Shown: one piece after another, positions 15,668 through 24,851 of the stretch | Position numbering within the stretch: the first letter of the stretch is position 1 | How the letters are laid out: each line of letters starts with the position of its first letter | Assembly (NCBI GenBank): GCA_964603985.1 | Contig: CAZRXG010000042.1 | Coordinates: 1-31,991, forward strand | Source: CAZRXG01 sp964603985 | Lineage (GTDB): Bacteria; Chloroflexota; Anaerolineae; Aggregatilineales; UBA3940 | DNA length: 31,991 nucleotides | Direction of reading: 5' to 3' | Notes under the pieces: model-generated | Seen by the model: only the letters and a program-made list of their open reading frames with translations | Database searches by the model: none | Told to the model about the DNA's origin: nothing | Position numbers and translations under genes: made by a program

Positions 15668-17413
15668 CTATACACGAACGGACGAAACCGTATACTGCAC
15701 CTTGCAGCGCGGCGCAAGAAGCCTGACAAACAAAGTGATGTTATCTGTACCATGTGTGGGCAGCCTGCCCCAGAGCCGTTGACCGGGGCGCATGATGAGT
15801 ATCCGGCGGCCCGTGACGCGCACATAATCTATCTCTTCCCACGTGATAGGTTCTGCACCGGGACGCTGCAACCCGTCCCCGGTGATGGTGATCGAGCCAA
15901 AGGTGAGCGCCTCGCCTTTTTGCAGCTTCTCCTCGAAGATCGGCAGGCGATAACCATCAAGCCGGTCAGTCAATAGCTGACTCAGGTACTCCAGATCGTG
16001 GATGTTCTGCCGCAGGTAGATGGTGCGGTCATCGCGGGTTGTAATCCGGTAATGGTAGACAAAAGGCACCCAAAAGATATAGAAGTAGCGGGAGCTAACT
16101 GCCTCCACCTCGTCCCAGGTGATCACCACTTCCGGTTTGCCGCGCCGCTGATAAGCCAGGCCGCTGCCGGAAATGGCAATCTTCTTGGTGAGCAGGCCGT
16201 CAACTTGCAGCCAGAGGATATGAAAACCATAGAAATAAAAAACGGCAAGGAATCCGATAGTGAACAGTATGAACGATCTCATCTCCGGGTCCCAGGCCCA
16301 TTCTTGCACGAAGGTCAACCCCACGAGGAAAGCTCCACCCAGAAATACGACGATGCCGGCGATGTATAATGCCCTCAACCCTCCACGAAAGTATACCGTC
16401 TCCTGCCGGTCTGGCTCTGGGCCGGCGATGGTATCCTCCGCCGGTGGGGTGCTGACTTTCAAAGGCCGTGATAATATGTTTTGCTCATCCGGGTGATTGA
16501 CCGCCCATATAAGCTGCGACAACAGGCCGATATTAGGAACGGTTGAGATATGGCCTCCCGGTATCCTCAGGGATGTGCCCTCACGCTGAGCGAAGAACCT
16601 GCCATCGATAATGGCTATCTGTTCAATCGACGACCAGGGAATGAGCTTATCCTTTGTTCCCATCCCCTCCTGACTGATGATCATCGTGCCGCTCTCGATC
16701 ACTTCACCGGCTTCAAAGCGGCGGGCCAGCTCTTTCATCAGGCGGTCGTGGGTGAGCTGCACCAGGCGCATAAGTATTTGCTTGACTTGCTTCCATACAA
16801 AGGTGATGGCGTAATAAGTGCCATCGTAAAGCTGAATATGCCCATTTGTCCCGCGCTCCCATATGAACTCGATCTCATCCAGCGGGATGACGTTCTCGTG
16901 GCCCCGTCGATCCGGGATGACGACGTGCTGTTCATAAATCCGGATCGACTGCCCCCAACGCAGCACGAGTATCACCAGATTGAACAAGCCAAACAGAACG
17001 GCGATGCAGCCGCCGATCATCAATCCAATGTTGACTTTGATGAGCATCAGTATCAACGGCAAACTTGTAAGGCCGAGGATTAACGGTCTTTCGGATTGTC
17101 GGTAAGAAGCTGGCGGTGGATTGGAGAGCGACTTCCAGCGAAACCCGCGCTTGATAATCGCGGCGAGGGTGGTCAGCAGACTGCTGAATACCAGGGCACA
17201 GAATAGAACAACAAACAATAGAGACAAGCCACGAAACAAAAGATACGTATCAAAAGAGACGAAAGGTATGCCATCCTCCCAGTGGAAGCCCATCAGAAAG
17301 GCCCCCACGCCAGCCGCTATTGACAAGACAACGACGATTATCAGAACCGGCCAGTTCAAGGGATGAGCTTCGATCAGGTTCGAGTCATCCAACTGATCGC
17401 GTGAGGTCGTCAT
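15668..17413 (-). CDS. Membrane protein with internally duplicated TM + PH-like/DUF6585-like halves
   Basis: 581 residues from the ATG at 17413, with GGGAG about 8 bases upstream. The protein repeats a plan twice: membrane helices (about residues 22-42, 58-85, 112-155; then 352-375 and 388-412), a beta-rich PH-like segment (GHENVIPLDEIEFIWE; PEVVITWDEVEAVSS), a helix (LMKELARRFEAGEVIE; LPIFEEKLQKGEALT) and a second beta segment (GTMIISQEGM...IPWSSIEQI; GSITITGDGL...ITWEEIDYV). The helix-plus-strand unit (F..G E...FG.I.I...G) is the pattern I associate with DUF6585. Cytoplasmic PH-like domains linked by membrane pairs suggest a scaffold or sensor at the membrane; no catalytic motif is seen. 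Convergent with murJ. Confidence 0.78.
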   Translation of the reverse strand: MTTSRDQLDDSNLIEAHPLNWPVLIIVVVLSIAAGVGAFLMGFHWEDGIPFVSFDTYLLFRGLSLLFVVLFCALVFSSLLTTLAAIIKRGFRWKSLSNPPPASYRQSERPLILGLTSLPLILMLIKVNIGLMIGGCIAVLFGLFNLVILVLRWGQSIRIYEQHVVIPDRRGHENVIPLDEIEFIWERGTNGHIQLYDGTYYAITFVWKQVKQILMRLVQLTHDRLMKELARRFEAGEVIESGTMIISQEGMGTKDKLIPWSSIEQIAIIDGRFFAQREGTSLRIPGGHISTVPNIGLLSQLIWAVNHPDEQNILSRPLKVSTPPAEDTIAGPEPDRQETVYFRGGLRALYIAGIVVFLGGAFLVGLTFVQEWAWDPEMRSFILFTIGFLAVFYFYGFHILWLQVDGLLTKKIAISGSGLAYQRRGKPEVVITWDEVEAVSSRYFYIFWVPFVYHYRITTRDDRTIYLRQNIHDLEYLSQLLTDRLDGYRLPIFEEKLQKGEALTFGSITITGDGLQRPGAEPITWEEIDYVRVTGRRILIMRPGQRLWGRLPTHGTDNITLFVRLLAPRCKVQYTVSSVRV

Positions 17414-17892
17414 GACACACTCCCTGATGGGTCAATCAAAAGAGAGCCGAGATCGTTCTTCGGTCCTCTCTCGCTTGCGAATGATACTCAGGCCATTTCT
17501 TTCCTGGCTCCAGCCTCAGCATCTGTTGGGCGAGGCCGCCGGTGGCGTCGCCGGGTGTACTGGTGGCATCGATTGTGTGGTCGAGCGGGCTTATACGCCG
17601 GTCGGATATGAGCTCGATTAAGACGATGAAACACCCCACCGGAGTATACCCCGAAATGCCCGGCTTATGGTAGGCGCACCGGGTTATTTGGTTCACCTCA
17701 TCCCGGTCAGAATTGCTCGTCTCCCCCAATATGGTGTATCGTGGTTATGGGCCTATCATAAATGTTTGCGTCTCGCATAAAGGGCAGCGTTCTTGTAGTC
17801 GTGTAGACAAGACCACCTGACAATTGTAAACTAAAGGGAGGCACACAGGCCCGAGGTGTGCCTCCCATATCACCTTTCACATGGAGAGAACA
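17414..17892. other. 479-bp intergenic region between divergent genes
   Basis: A 97-residue minus-strand frame (17436-17729) has no ribosome site, no hydrophobic or family pattern and is not called. The region should hold promoters for the minus-strand membrane protein and for the cupin; TATCAT at about 17753 is the only -10-like site I noted and it has no good -35. A perfect 11-bp inverted repeat lies at 17836-17866. Confidence 0.4.
17836..17866 (+). promoter_or_regulatory. Perfect 11-bp inverted repeat in the cupin leader
   Basis: GGGAGGCACAC (17836-17846) and GTGTGCCTCCC (17856-17866) are exact reverse complements around a 9-base loop. The repeat ends 26 bases before the cupin ATG. It could be an operator, an attenuator or a leader hairpin; no T-run follows, so it is not a simple terminator. 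Confidence 0.6.
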
Positions 17893-18273
17893 ATGAGCAC
17901 CATTCACCGCTACAACGGCGAAGAGAACAACTTCAGTTGGGAAGGATCGGCCATCCTGAGCTACGACGATCCGAGCGTCAAAGGCGTATCCGGCGAGCGG
18001 ATCATCGGCGACCACGATGGGAAGCCCAACTACTATTTCCGGTATTTCCATGTCGAGCCAGGGGGATACACCTTCCTGCACCAGCACGTCCACGACCACG
18101 GCATCATGATCCTTCACGGCCAGGCCACGGTGGTGATCGAGGGCCAGGAGCACGAGGTAGGCCCGCGTGACGTGGTTTACATCTCGCCGAACGAGATGCA
18201 CCAGATGCGCGCGCTGGGGGACGAGCCGCTCGGCTTCCTGTGCGTGATCGACCCGAAAGTGATGAAAGGGTAG
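17893..18273 (+). CDS. Small cupin-domain protein
   Basis: 126 residues from the ATG at 17893; GGAGAGA 4-5 bases upstream favours it over the ATG at 17881. A single cupin barrel: motif 1 is PGGYTFLHQHVHDHGIMILHG, with metal-ligand candidates His63, His65, His67 and His69, and motif 2 is GPRDVVYISPNEMHQM with His103. The usual Glu of motif 1 is replaced by an H/D-rich run. Proteins like this bind a divalent metal and act as sensors, isomerases or dioxygenases; the role cannot be told. A perfect inverted repeat just upstream suggests specific control. The following membrane protein starts 72 bases later and may be cotranscribed. Confidence 0.88.
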   Translation: MSTIHRYNGEENNFSWEGSAILSYDDPSVKGVSGERIIGDHDGKPNYYFRYFHVEPGGYTFLHQHVHDHGIMILHGQATVVIEGQEHEVGPRDVVYISPNEMHQMRALGDEPLGFLCVIDPKVMKG

Positions 18274-18345
18274 TCGGACCAGGCCGAATTGCTGAATCTG
18301 AGTATGCTTTCTGACCGTCAACAAGGGTCAGGAGTGCTTTTCACC

Positions 18346-19086
18346 ATGAAAACTCAAAAGTGGTACGTGCTGGCTGCTCTGAGCTACGTCATCCTGAGCT
18401 ATCAACTGTTTATCCTGGGAGCGTGGCGGGGGGATCTCACATTTTTCGTGAGTGTTACAAACGAAGGGGGAATGTTTGAGATAATCGACGCTTCCGGGTT
18501 TCTGCTCACAGCCGTTTTGTTTGGCGTTGCTTTCTTTAGAGCCAGGCGCAGTGACAATGGCGATGATTACGGCAGGATCAAACGGCTGTTCTTCCTGCTG
18601 ATGATCGTGGTATTCCTGTTTGGTGCGGGAGAAGAGGTAAGCTGGGGCCAGTGGATCTTTGGCTTTAAACCCCCGGAGGCAGTTGCCAACGTAAACATGC
18701 AGCGGGAGCTAAACCTGCATAATCTGGTCCTGCCGGGTGGGTGGACGCCCGTCCACCTCCTGCCGAGATTGTTGAACGTGTTCTGGTTTGGGTACGTGGT
18801 GATGCTGCCAGCAGCCTCGTTATATGAACCGGCCCGCCGCATCATTCAGAAGTATGTGGTCGTTCCACCGCTGCTGCTGGGAATACCGTTCGTGCTGGCA
18901 TACGCATCGATGCGGTTGTTGATCGCTTTCACGGGTGAATTCCAATCATACCACTGCCAGATAGTCGAGGTTTTTGAAAGCAACCTGGCGGTGCTGTTCG
19001 TGATCGTCGCTGCCTACATTGTTTTTGAGGAAATGGGCACACCCAACAAGTCGGCAGCGATAGCGCGGCAGGCTGCAAGTCCCTGA
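18346..19086 (+). CDS. Multi-pass membrane protein with GEEVSWGQ...ELNLHN motif
   Basis: 246 residues from the ATG at 18346, with AGGAG at 18330-18334 (11 nt, slightly long); upstream in-frame ATGs at 18289 and 18304 add a non-hydrophobic leader. About six membrane segments. The most conserved-looking part is G95-E-E-V-S-W100-GQWIFGF, followed by ELNLHN (121-126) after about 20 residues. I have seen this pairing (acidic GEE in a helix end plus an N-L-H-N loop) in a widespread uncharacterised membrane family. Clustered Glu, Trp, His and Asn suggest a catalytic or ligand site in the membrane, but no reaction is known to me. Confidence 0.8.
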   Translation: MKTQKWYVLAALSYVILSYQLFILGAWRGDLTFFVSVTNEGGMFEIIDASGFLLTAVLFGVAFFRARRSDNGDDYGRIKRLFFLLMIVVFLFGAGEEVSWGQWIFGFKPPEAVANVNMQRELNLHNLVLPGGWTPVHLLPRLLNVFWFGYVVMLPAASLYEPARRIIQKYVVVPPLLLGIPFVLAYASMRLLIAFTGEFQSYHCQIVEVFESNLAVLFVIVAAYIVFEEMGTPNKSAAIARQAASP

Positions 19087-19222
19087 CGACGCCCGCTGCC
19101 ACAAGTTGACATAATCGGAGACATCCGGTCTGAAGGTGGTGACCGGCTAAAGACCAACCCGACGGAGCACTCGATCGGCTAACCAGCGCAGTCCACAGCA
19201 AACTGTAGGGGTAGGGATTCGG

Positions 19223-20005
19223 ATGGTTTTGCCATTTTTCAGCAGAAGCCCCAGCCGGATGGAGATCCTGGGCGTAGATGTCGGCGGCTCAGGCATCAAA
19301 GGCGCGCTGGTTGACATCGCATCGGGGGCGATGACCAGCGACCGCCACCGCATCCCGACGCCGCAGCCTTCCAAGCCCAAAGCGGTGGCCGGGGCGGTGG
19401 CCGAGGTCACGCGCTACTTCGACTGGCAGGGGCCGGTTGGCTGCGGCTTCCCGGCAGCCCTCCGGCAAGGAGTGCCGCTCACCGCCGCCAACATCCACAA
19501 GAAGTGGCTTGACACCAACGCGGCCACGCTGCTGGCCGAGGCGACCGGCTGCCCGGTGCGCATGATCAACGACGCCGACGCGGCGGGGCTGGCCGAGATG
19601 ACCTTTGGCGCGGGTCGGGGGCGCGGGGGCCTGGTGCTGGTGGTCACCATCGGCACCGGGCTGGGCACGGCGCTCTTCACCGACGGGGTGCTGGTGCCCA
19701 ACTGCGAGCTGGGTCACATCGAGGTCCGGGGCAAAGATGCCGAGCACCGCGCCTCGGACGCGATCCGTAAAGCGGAGGATCTCTCCTGGAAGCAGTGGGC
19801 CGGGCGCTTTGACGAGTTCCTGTGCGCGCTGGAGCATTTGATCTGGCCCGACCTGATCATCCTGGGGGGTGGCGCCAGCAAGCGGTACGACCGGTTTGTC
19901 CCCTACCTGACGGTGCGGGCCGAGGTCGTCCCGGCGCAGATGCGCAACGAGGCCGGGATCATCGGGGCGGCGCTGGCGGCCAGGCCGCTCATCAGCGTGA
20001 GTTGA
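19223..20005 (+). CDS. ppgK: ROK-family kinase, polyphosphate glucokinase type
   Basis: 260 residues from the ATG at 19223 (GTAGGG 6-7 nt upstream); the ATG at 19259, giving the canonical MEILGVDVGGSGIKG start, is the alternative. Motifs: the phosphate-1 loop DVGGSGIKGALVD, GFPAAL, NDADAAGLAEM with the catalytic Asp, the phosphate-2 loop TIGTGLGTALF, ELGHIEV, and the adenosine motif LIILGGGAS. The ROK cysteine zinc motif is absent, as in polyphosphate glucokinases. The enzyme phosphorylates glucose with polyphosphate (and/or ATP) in the cytoplasm, feeding glycolysis. The M1 peptidase follows after 47 bases, probably on the same transcript but without an obvious functional link. Confidence 0.9.
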   Translation: MVLPFFSRSPSRMEILGVDVGGSGIKGALVDIASGAMTSDRHRIPTPQPSKPKAVAGAVAEVTRYFDWQGPVGCGFPAALRQGVPLTAANIHKKWLDTNAATLLAEATGCPVRMINDADAAGLAEMTFGAGRGRGGLVLVVTIGTGLGTALFTDGVLVPNCELGHIEVRGKDAEHRASDAIRKAEDLSWKQWAGRFDEFLCALEHLIWPDLIILGGGASKRYDRFVPYLTVRAEVVPAQMRNEAGIIGAALAARPLISVS

Positions 20006-20052
20006 CGGCCAACCACGTCCCCAACCACCACGAGGCCACCAAGGGGGTAAGT

Positions 20053-21465
20053 GTGCCACGCAGACACATCGCTCTGACAATCGTCTTGTTGGGCGTGATG
20101 ATCACCGGCACGGCGTGCCTGGAGAAGCTGCCCAAGCCGGGGGCCGAGGAGATCGGTGACTCGCTGTTCCCGCTCGCGGGGAACGGCGGCTACGACGTGC
20201 AGCACTACACGATTGACCTGGCCGTCAACGTGCAGGACAACACCATCGCGGGCACGACGACGATTGACGCCCTCGCCACGCAGAACCTGAGTTCGTTCAA
20301 CCTCGACTTCTCCGCGCTGGATGTGGACTCGGTGCTGGTCAACAACTACGAGGTGGAGCACGAGTACGACGGTTACGAGGGCGAGTTGATCGTCTCGCTC
20401 AAGAAGGCCGTCCGCGAGGGCGAGCGCTTCACCGCCGTCGTGACGTACGGCGGCACGCCCCACCCTGACCGCTTCACGGCGGGGCTGCCGTACACGCAGG
20501 CGGGTTGGGTGCACTACGAGGACGGGATCTACGTAGCGGGGCAGCCCTTCGGCGCGGCGACGTGGTTCCCGGCCAACGATCACCCGCTGGATAAAGCGAC
20601 CTACACCATCACCATCACGGTTCCCAAGCCGTATGTGGCTATCTCCAACGGCACGCTGCAACAGAGCATCGACAACGGCGACACGACCACCTACGTCTGG
20701 TCGTCGCGTGATCCGATGGCGACGTGGATGGTGACGGTCAACATCGCCGAGTTCGTGCAGGACACCGCCACCGGGCCGGACGGCCTGCCGATCCGCAACT
20801 TCTTCGTCGCCGACCTGCTGGAGGAGGGCACGCAGAAGTTCGAGCGGCTGCCGGAGATGATCGAGTACTTCAGCACGCTGTTCGGGCCGTACCCCTTCGA
20901 GGCGTACGGGGCGGTGCTGCTCAACATCGACGAGCAACTGGCGCTCGAATCGCAGACGCTGGCGCTGCACAGCATCGACGAGCAGTACTCCTCGGAGACG
21001 CTCATCGCGCACGAGGTGGCCCACCAGTGGTTCGGCAACAGCGTGACGATCAAGGATCTCTCCGACATCTGGCTGAACGAGGGCTTTGCCACCTACGCCG
21101 AGGGGCTGTGGGTCGAGCACAACGAAGGGCCGGAGGCGTTCAACGAATGGGCCATCAACGCCTACCAGCGCGAGAGCATCTTCGGGCGGACGTACCCCCC
21201 GCCCGGCAGCCCGGCGGCCAGCACGCTGTTCAACACCAACGTGTACTTCCAGGGCGCGATGACGCTCCACGCGCTGCGCCTGGAGGTGGGGGACGAGGCC
21301 TTCTTCCAGATTTTGCGTGCCTACACCGCGCGCTACCAGTACAGCAACGCCAGCACGGCTGACTTCATCGCGGTGGCGGAGGAGGTCAGCGGGCAGGAGC
21401 TTGACGCGCTGTTCAACGCGTGGCTGTACGCCGAGGACAGGCCGCCCTTCCCGACGGGGGAGTGA
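20053..21465 (+). CDS. M1-family metallopeptidase, lipoprotein
   Basis: 470 residues from a GTG at 20053 with AGGGGG 5 bases upstream; the open frame runs back to 19822 through ppgK, which is overlap only. The N-terminus is a lipoprotein signal (MPRRHIALTIVLLGVMITG, then TAC with the lipid-modified Cys near residue 23). The gluzincin site is complete: H320-E-V-A-H324 and, 19 residues on, Glu343 in NEGFATY. The GAMEN exopeptidase loop is replaced by ALESQ, as in actinobacterial relatives. The protein stops soon after the catalytic domain, so the large C-terminal helical domain of PepN is absent. It should cleave N-terminal residues of peptides outside the membrane (inferred). Confidence 0.92.
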   Translation: MPRRHIALTIVLLGVMITGTACLEKLPKPGAEEIGDSLFPLAGNGGYDVQHYTIDLAVNVQDNTIAGTTTIDALATQNLSSFNLDFSALDVDSVLVNNYEVEHEYDGYEGELIVSLKKAVREGERFTAVVTYGGTPHPDRFTAGLPYTQAGWVHYEDGIYVAGQPFGAATWFPANDHPLDKATYTITITVPKPYVAISNGTLQQSIDNGDTTTYVWSSRDPMATWMVTVNIAEFVQDTATGPDGLPIRNFFVADLLEEGTQKFERLPEMIEYFSTLFGPYPFEAYGAVLLNIDEQLALESQTLALHSIDEQYSSETLIAHEVAHQWFGNSVTIKDLSDIWLNEGFATYAEGLWVEHNEGPEAFNEWAINAYQRESIFGRTYPPPGSPAASTLFNTNVYFQGAMTLHALRLEVGDEAFFQILRAYTARYQYSNASTADFIAVAEEVSGQELDALFNAWLYAEDRPPFPTGE

Positions 21466-21609
21466 GGCCAGCGCAGCCGACCACTCGCATTACGCGGAAG
21501 CCCCACCACAGCACGTAACCGCACTACACTCCCAATAATTAGGGCACGATTAAATCGCGCTCTCCTGTACTGTATGAAGAAGTATTGACGCTATGTGAGG
21601 GATACTCAT

Positions 21610-23493
21610 ATGTCGGAAAGCAGCGAAAACGCGTTCCCACTCTATCATCGCATTGGGAACGCAATCCGGCCGGTGATCAACTCAAAATACTGGCTGTTGA
21701 TCGTGATCGGCATCGCGATTTTATTATACCTTCCATTGTTATTCTCCGGATTCTACCAGGATGACTTAGGGCACCGCCTCAGTTTCAGCCCCGAAGCCGC
21801 CGAGAAGTTGGGGTGGCCGCCGGAGATGGCACCGGCGTGGTGGAACCTCTACGGGTTTTCAACCCACTCAGAGGGTTATTTCGAGATGCTGCTGGACCAG
21901 GGCTACTTTTATCCCTGGTGGGCATCCGACACGATCCGGGTGAGCTTCTTCCGGCCTCTGGCGTCGGGCTTGCTGGCGCTTGACTTCAGCCTGTGGACGA
22001 ACACGCCACTGCCGATCCACATTCACAGTTTGTTGTGGTTCATCCTGCTGCTCTTCCTGATCTTCCGGCTGTACAAAGACCTGACGAAGAGCGTCACTGT
22101 CGCGGGGCTTGGCGTCTTGCTGATCGTATTGGATGACGTGTTCGCCAGCCCGGTGGGGTGGATCAGCAACCGGCACTCGCTGGTCGCGATGGTTTTCGGG
22201 GTGCTGTGTCTGATCCTGTACAATCGCGGAGTCGAGCGAAAGAACTGGGGCCTGATCGGCGGCTCTTATGCTTTGATGGCGGTGGCACTGTTTACCTCCG
22301 AGATGGGGTTGGTGACGTTTGCCTACCTGTTTGCTCACATGCTGGTGTTAGATCAGGACAGGCCGGTTAACCGCATGTTGCGGATCGCTCCGTTCGTCGT
22401 GATCATCGTCATATGGCGCGTGATCTATTCGACGTTGGGGTATGGGGTACGAGGCAGCACGCTGTACGTCGATCCGATTACAAGCCCCGCCCGGTTCATC
22501 AGCAGCATGGCAACGCGCCTGCCGGTCAACCTGTTCACGGCAGTTGGCCTGCCCATCGCAAGCGTGGAAATAGCGGCTGCACCACAGGCGACGGTGGTTA
22601 TCGCCGTCGTCTGCGCGGTCGCCGTCGTGCTGTACGCGGTGATGGTCTTCCCGGTGTTGAAGAAACACCGCCTGGCCGCCTTCTGGCTGATCGGGATGTT
22701 ATGCGCGTTGGTGCCGATCTCCTCAGGGATACCGGGCAATCGCAACCTGGTGTTTGTCAGCCTCGGTTTGATGGGCCTGGTGAGCCAGCTCTTTGTCGAC
22801 GTTGCCAGGATGAAGAAGGCCGATCTCGCAGGTTTTTGGCGGGCCTTGCTGAAAGTTCACGTGCCCGTGCTGGTGATCCTGTACATGGTAATTTCCCCGA
22901 TCGCCATCCTGTCTCAACCCAGTATGTGGCAGGTTTCCACAGATGCGCAGAGGCAGTCGGTTGATTTTGGGGACGACCCGGCGTTGGCCGATCAGCACGT
23001 ATACATCGTCAACCCGCCCAGTGTGGCGTTGTACACCGTTGGGATATTCTGGAAGGTGTTCACCGATGAGCCGATTCCGGAGTCGATCAACTACCTGGCG
23101 CGGGGATTCACACCGGTGGAGATTCGGCGCGTGGACGACCACACGATCCGCGTCATACCGGAAGGGGGATATACGCCAGCACCGGGCATGATCGTCGATC
23201 CGGTATCAGGCGCATTGACGCCCATCCACGAAGAGAACGTATACCGGACGGTCGACATCTCGTTTTATTACGACCCGGAATATCTCAACAAGGTGGGGCA
23301 GACCGTGACGCTGAGCGAGTTTACAGTTGAGATCGCCGCGATGACCGACGATGGGCGTATTGCCGAGGCGATCTTCACGTTTGCCGAACCGCTGGAGAGT
23401 GATCGGTACGTGTGGCTGGTGCATGACACGGCTTCACAATCGTATCAGAGGGTTGAGATGCCGCCGGTTGGGGAGTTGAGGGTTTATCCGTAG
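21610..23493 (+). CDS. Polytopic membrane protein, GT-C glycosyltransferase-like
   Basis: 627 residues from the ATG at 21610 (GAGGG 8 bases upstream, preferred to the GTG at 21595). The first membrane helix (about 28-48) is followed by FYQDDLGHR, an acidic pair in the first exported loop as expected for a GT-C glycosyltransferase catalytic site. About ten more helices follow up to about residue 440, with an SNRHSL loop at about 187. The last 170 residues form a soluble, probably extracytoplasmic beta-rich domain. GT-C enzymes move sugars from lipid-phosphate carriers to proteins or glycans; the acceptor is unknown and the family assignment rests only on topology and the DD loop. Confidence 0.78.
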   Translation: MSESSENAFPLYHRIGNAIRPVINSKYWLLIVIGIAILLYLPLLFSGFYQDDLGHRLSFSPEAAEKLGWPPEMAPAWWNLYGFSTHSEGYFEMLLDQGYFYPWWASDTIRVSFFRPLASGLLALDFSLWTNTPLPIHIHSLLWFILLLFLIFRLYKDLTKSVTVAGLGVLLIVLDDVFASPVGWISNRHSLVAMVFGVLCLILYNRGVERKNWGLIGGSYALMAVALFTSEMGLVTFAYLFAHMLVLDQDRPVNRMLRIAPFVVIIVIWRVIYSTLGYGVRGSTLYVDPITSPARFISSMATRLPVNLFTAVGLPIASVEIAAAPQATVVIAVVCAVAVVLYAVMVFPVLKKHRLAAFWLIGMLCALVPISSGIPGNRNLVFVSLGLMGLVSQLFVDVARMKKADLAGFWRALLKVHVPVLVILYMVISPIAILSQPSMWQVSTDAQRQSVDFGDDPALADQHVYIVNPPSVALYTVGIFWKVFTDEPIPESINYLARGFTPVEIRRVDDHTIRVIPEGGYTPAPGMIVDPVSGALTPIHEENVYRTVDISFYYDPEYLNKVGQTVTLSEFTVEIAAMTDDGRIAEAIFTFAEPLESDRYVWLVHDTASQSYQRVEMPPVGELRVYP

Positions 23494-23607
23494 ATAGAGG
23501 GTTTGGGGCTGCCCCCAGGCAAACGAAGCGGGCCGATCTCGGTGCGGGCGACCGGGCGAGGACATCAGGAGCAGATCAGCGTTTACGCGTTGTTTACCAG
23601 GGGCCCA

Positions 23608-24624
23608 TTACCCATACAACTCGAACAACTTCACTGCCGCCGGACCGAGGAGAATCAACCACACAGTGGGTAGGAACAAAAGTCCTGCTACGATTGCCAC
23701 AGCCGCTATCTCACCGCCCTCGCATGCCTTTCCGTTCCAGACGAACAACAGCGGCACCACTCTCAACACGGACAGGATCAGCATAGCAGTGAACAGTATC
23801 CACCCAAGTGGAACGTGAAACTGCCCTAAAATGTACTCTGGATTGCCAACCAGCAGTAGGATGAACAACAAGAACGGTATCGCCGCCAGGACCAATGCCC
23901 CCCACCGCACCGCACGATCCATCTCTCCCTTTTCAGGGATTCCACGCCCCTCCAGCGCCTGCCGAGTTAAATGCGGTGGCCTGAAGCTAAGTATCGCGAG
24001 CCAAGTGAGCCAGGGCCCGAAAAGCGAAGCAACACCAAACCATCCCGCCCACTTCATGCCGACCTTTTGAGCGTAAACTATCGCCATGATGACACGACCG
24101 GCGATCAAGCCCAGAGCAAAAACGTACGCTGGCCACATTAACTCCTGGCGGCTAATTATGCTTGCTGCGTAGCCAGCGCACGTCAAGCTGAAAAAGCACC
24201 ATGCATATCGTTTACGCTCGCGTATCATTTTGTCCAGCGTAACTAAGTCACGCTCAGCACGCCAGTGGAAGGCTTCGTGCGGGGTCAGATCAAGCAGGCT
24301 CACATAGCTGCTGAGGGCTATCAGATTGTAGAGTTCTTGGGCCAATGCTGGTTCTTCGCCGAACAATACCTCAAGATGCTGCTGCAATGCGGCCATGGTA
24401 TCTTCGTCAGGGTGCTGTGCCATATCTTGAGCAGCTTTCAGCAAAGTCGGGCCGGCCTCGATCTTGGGACGGAGCAAGGCCCACACGCTCCTGGCTACCC
24501 CCCAGCCCTGTTCACCATACTTTTCGGACGCCTCCCGAGCGGCTTGCTCACCCCCGCCGAGTAGATGCGGCAAGAAGAAACCAAAAATAAAGACAACCGC
24601 CTCGGCCAGTTTCGTCGGATCCAC
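23608..24624 (-). CDS. Membrane protein with a helical cytoplasmic N-terminal module
   Basis: 338 residues from a GTG at 24624 (GGGGTGG about 5 nt upstream). The first about 95 residues form a helical unit: an initial hydrophobic segment, AAREASEKYGEQGWGVARSVW, LLRPKIEAGPTLLKAAQDMA, then an acidic DEDTMAALQQHLEVLF. This resembles N-terminal modules seen in uncharacterised multidomain proteins of Chloroflexota and cyanobacteria. A middle soluble part (100-140) leads to about six membrane helices (145-165, 170-192, 196-218, 245-265, 275-298, 310-333). The gene is convergent with the GT-C-like gene. No catalytic motif is seen and no function assigned. Confidence 0.75.
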   Translation of the reverse strand: MDPTKLAEAVVFIFGFFLPHLLGGGEQAAREASEKYGEQGWGVARSVWALLRPKIEAGPTLLKAAQDMAQHPDEDTMAALQQHLEVLFGEEPALAQELYNLIALSSYVSLLDLTPHEAFHWRAERDLVTLDKMIRERKRYAWCFFSLTCAGYAASIISRQELMWPAYVFALGLIAGRVIMAIVYAQKVGMKWAGWFGVASLFGPWLTWLAILSFRPPHLTRQALEGRGIPEKGEMDRAVRWGALVLAAIPFLLFILLLVGNPEYILGQFHVPLGWILFTAMLILSVLRVVPLLFVWNGKACEGGEIAAVAIVAGLLFLPTVWLILLGPAAVKLFELYG

Positions 24625-24851
24625 AGCACCACCCCAGCAAACTAGGCGACCGGACTTACTGGATTGTTTGCTTAAATTCTACTCATCCCCCCATGAGAGA
24701 CAACCACGGATGATCTGGTCAGCGTCTGTACACCGGTTATAAGAAGACCCCGTCACAGCGCGCAATGTCATGACAGAGTTTGTGGCTGGAATGTGCAAAG
24801 TGACCGGGGAGTTCTCTGGCGAATGCCTGCCTATTCCTCGGAACAGCGGCC

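Noticed and set aside
17436..17729. 97-residue minus-strand frame
   Set aside because: No ribosome site, no hydrophobic or domain pattern, and it lies in an intergenic stretch where chance frames are likely.
19903..21270. 455-residue minus-strand frame over the M1 peptidase
   Set aside because: Antisense to a gene with an intact HExxH...E site.
24625..24851. Possible RNA gene in the gap
   Set aside because: No cloverleaf, no strong conserved stem and no terminator pair could be recognised by eye.
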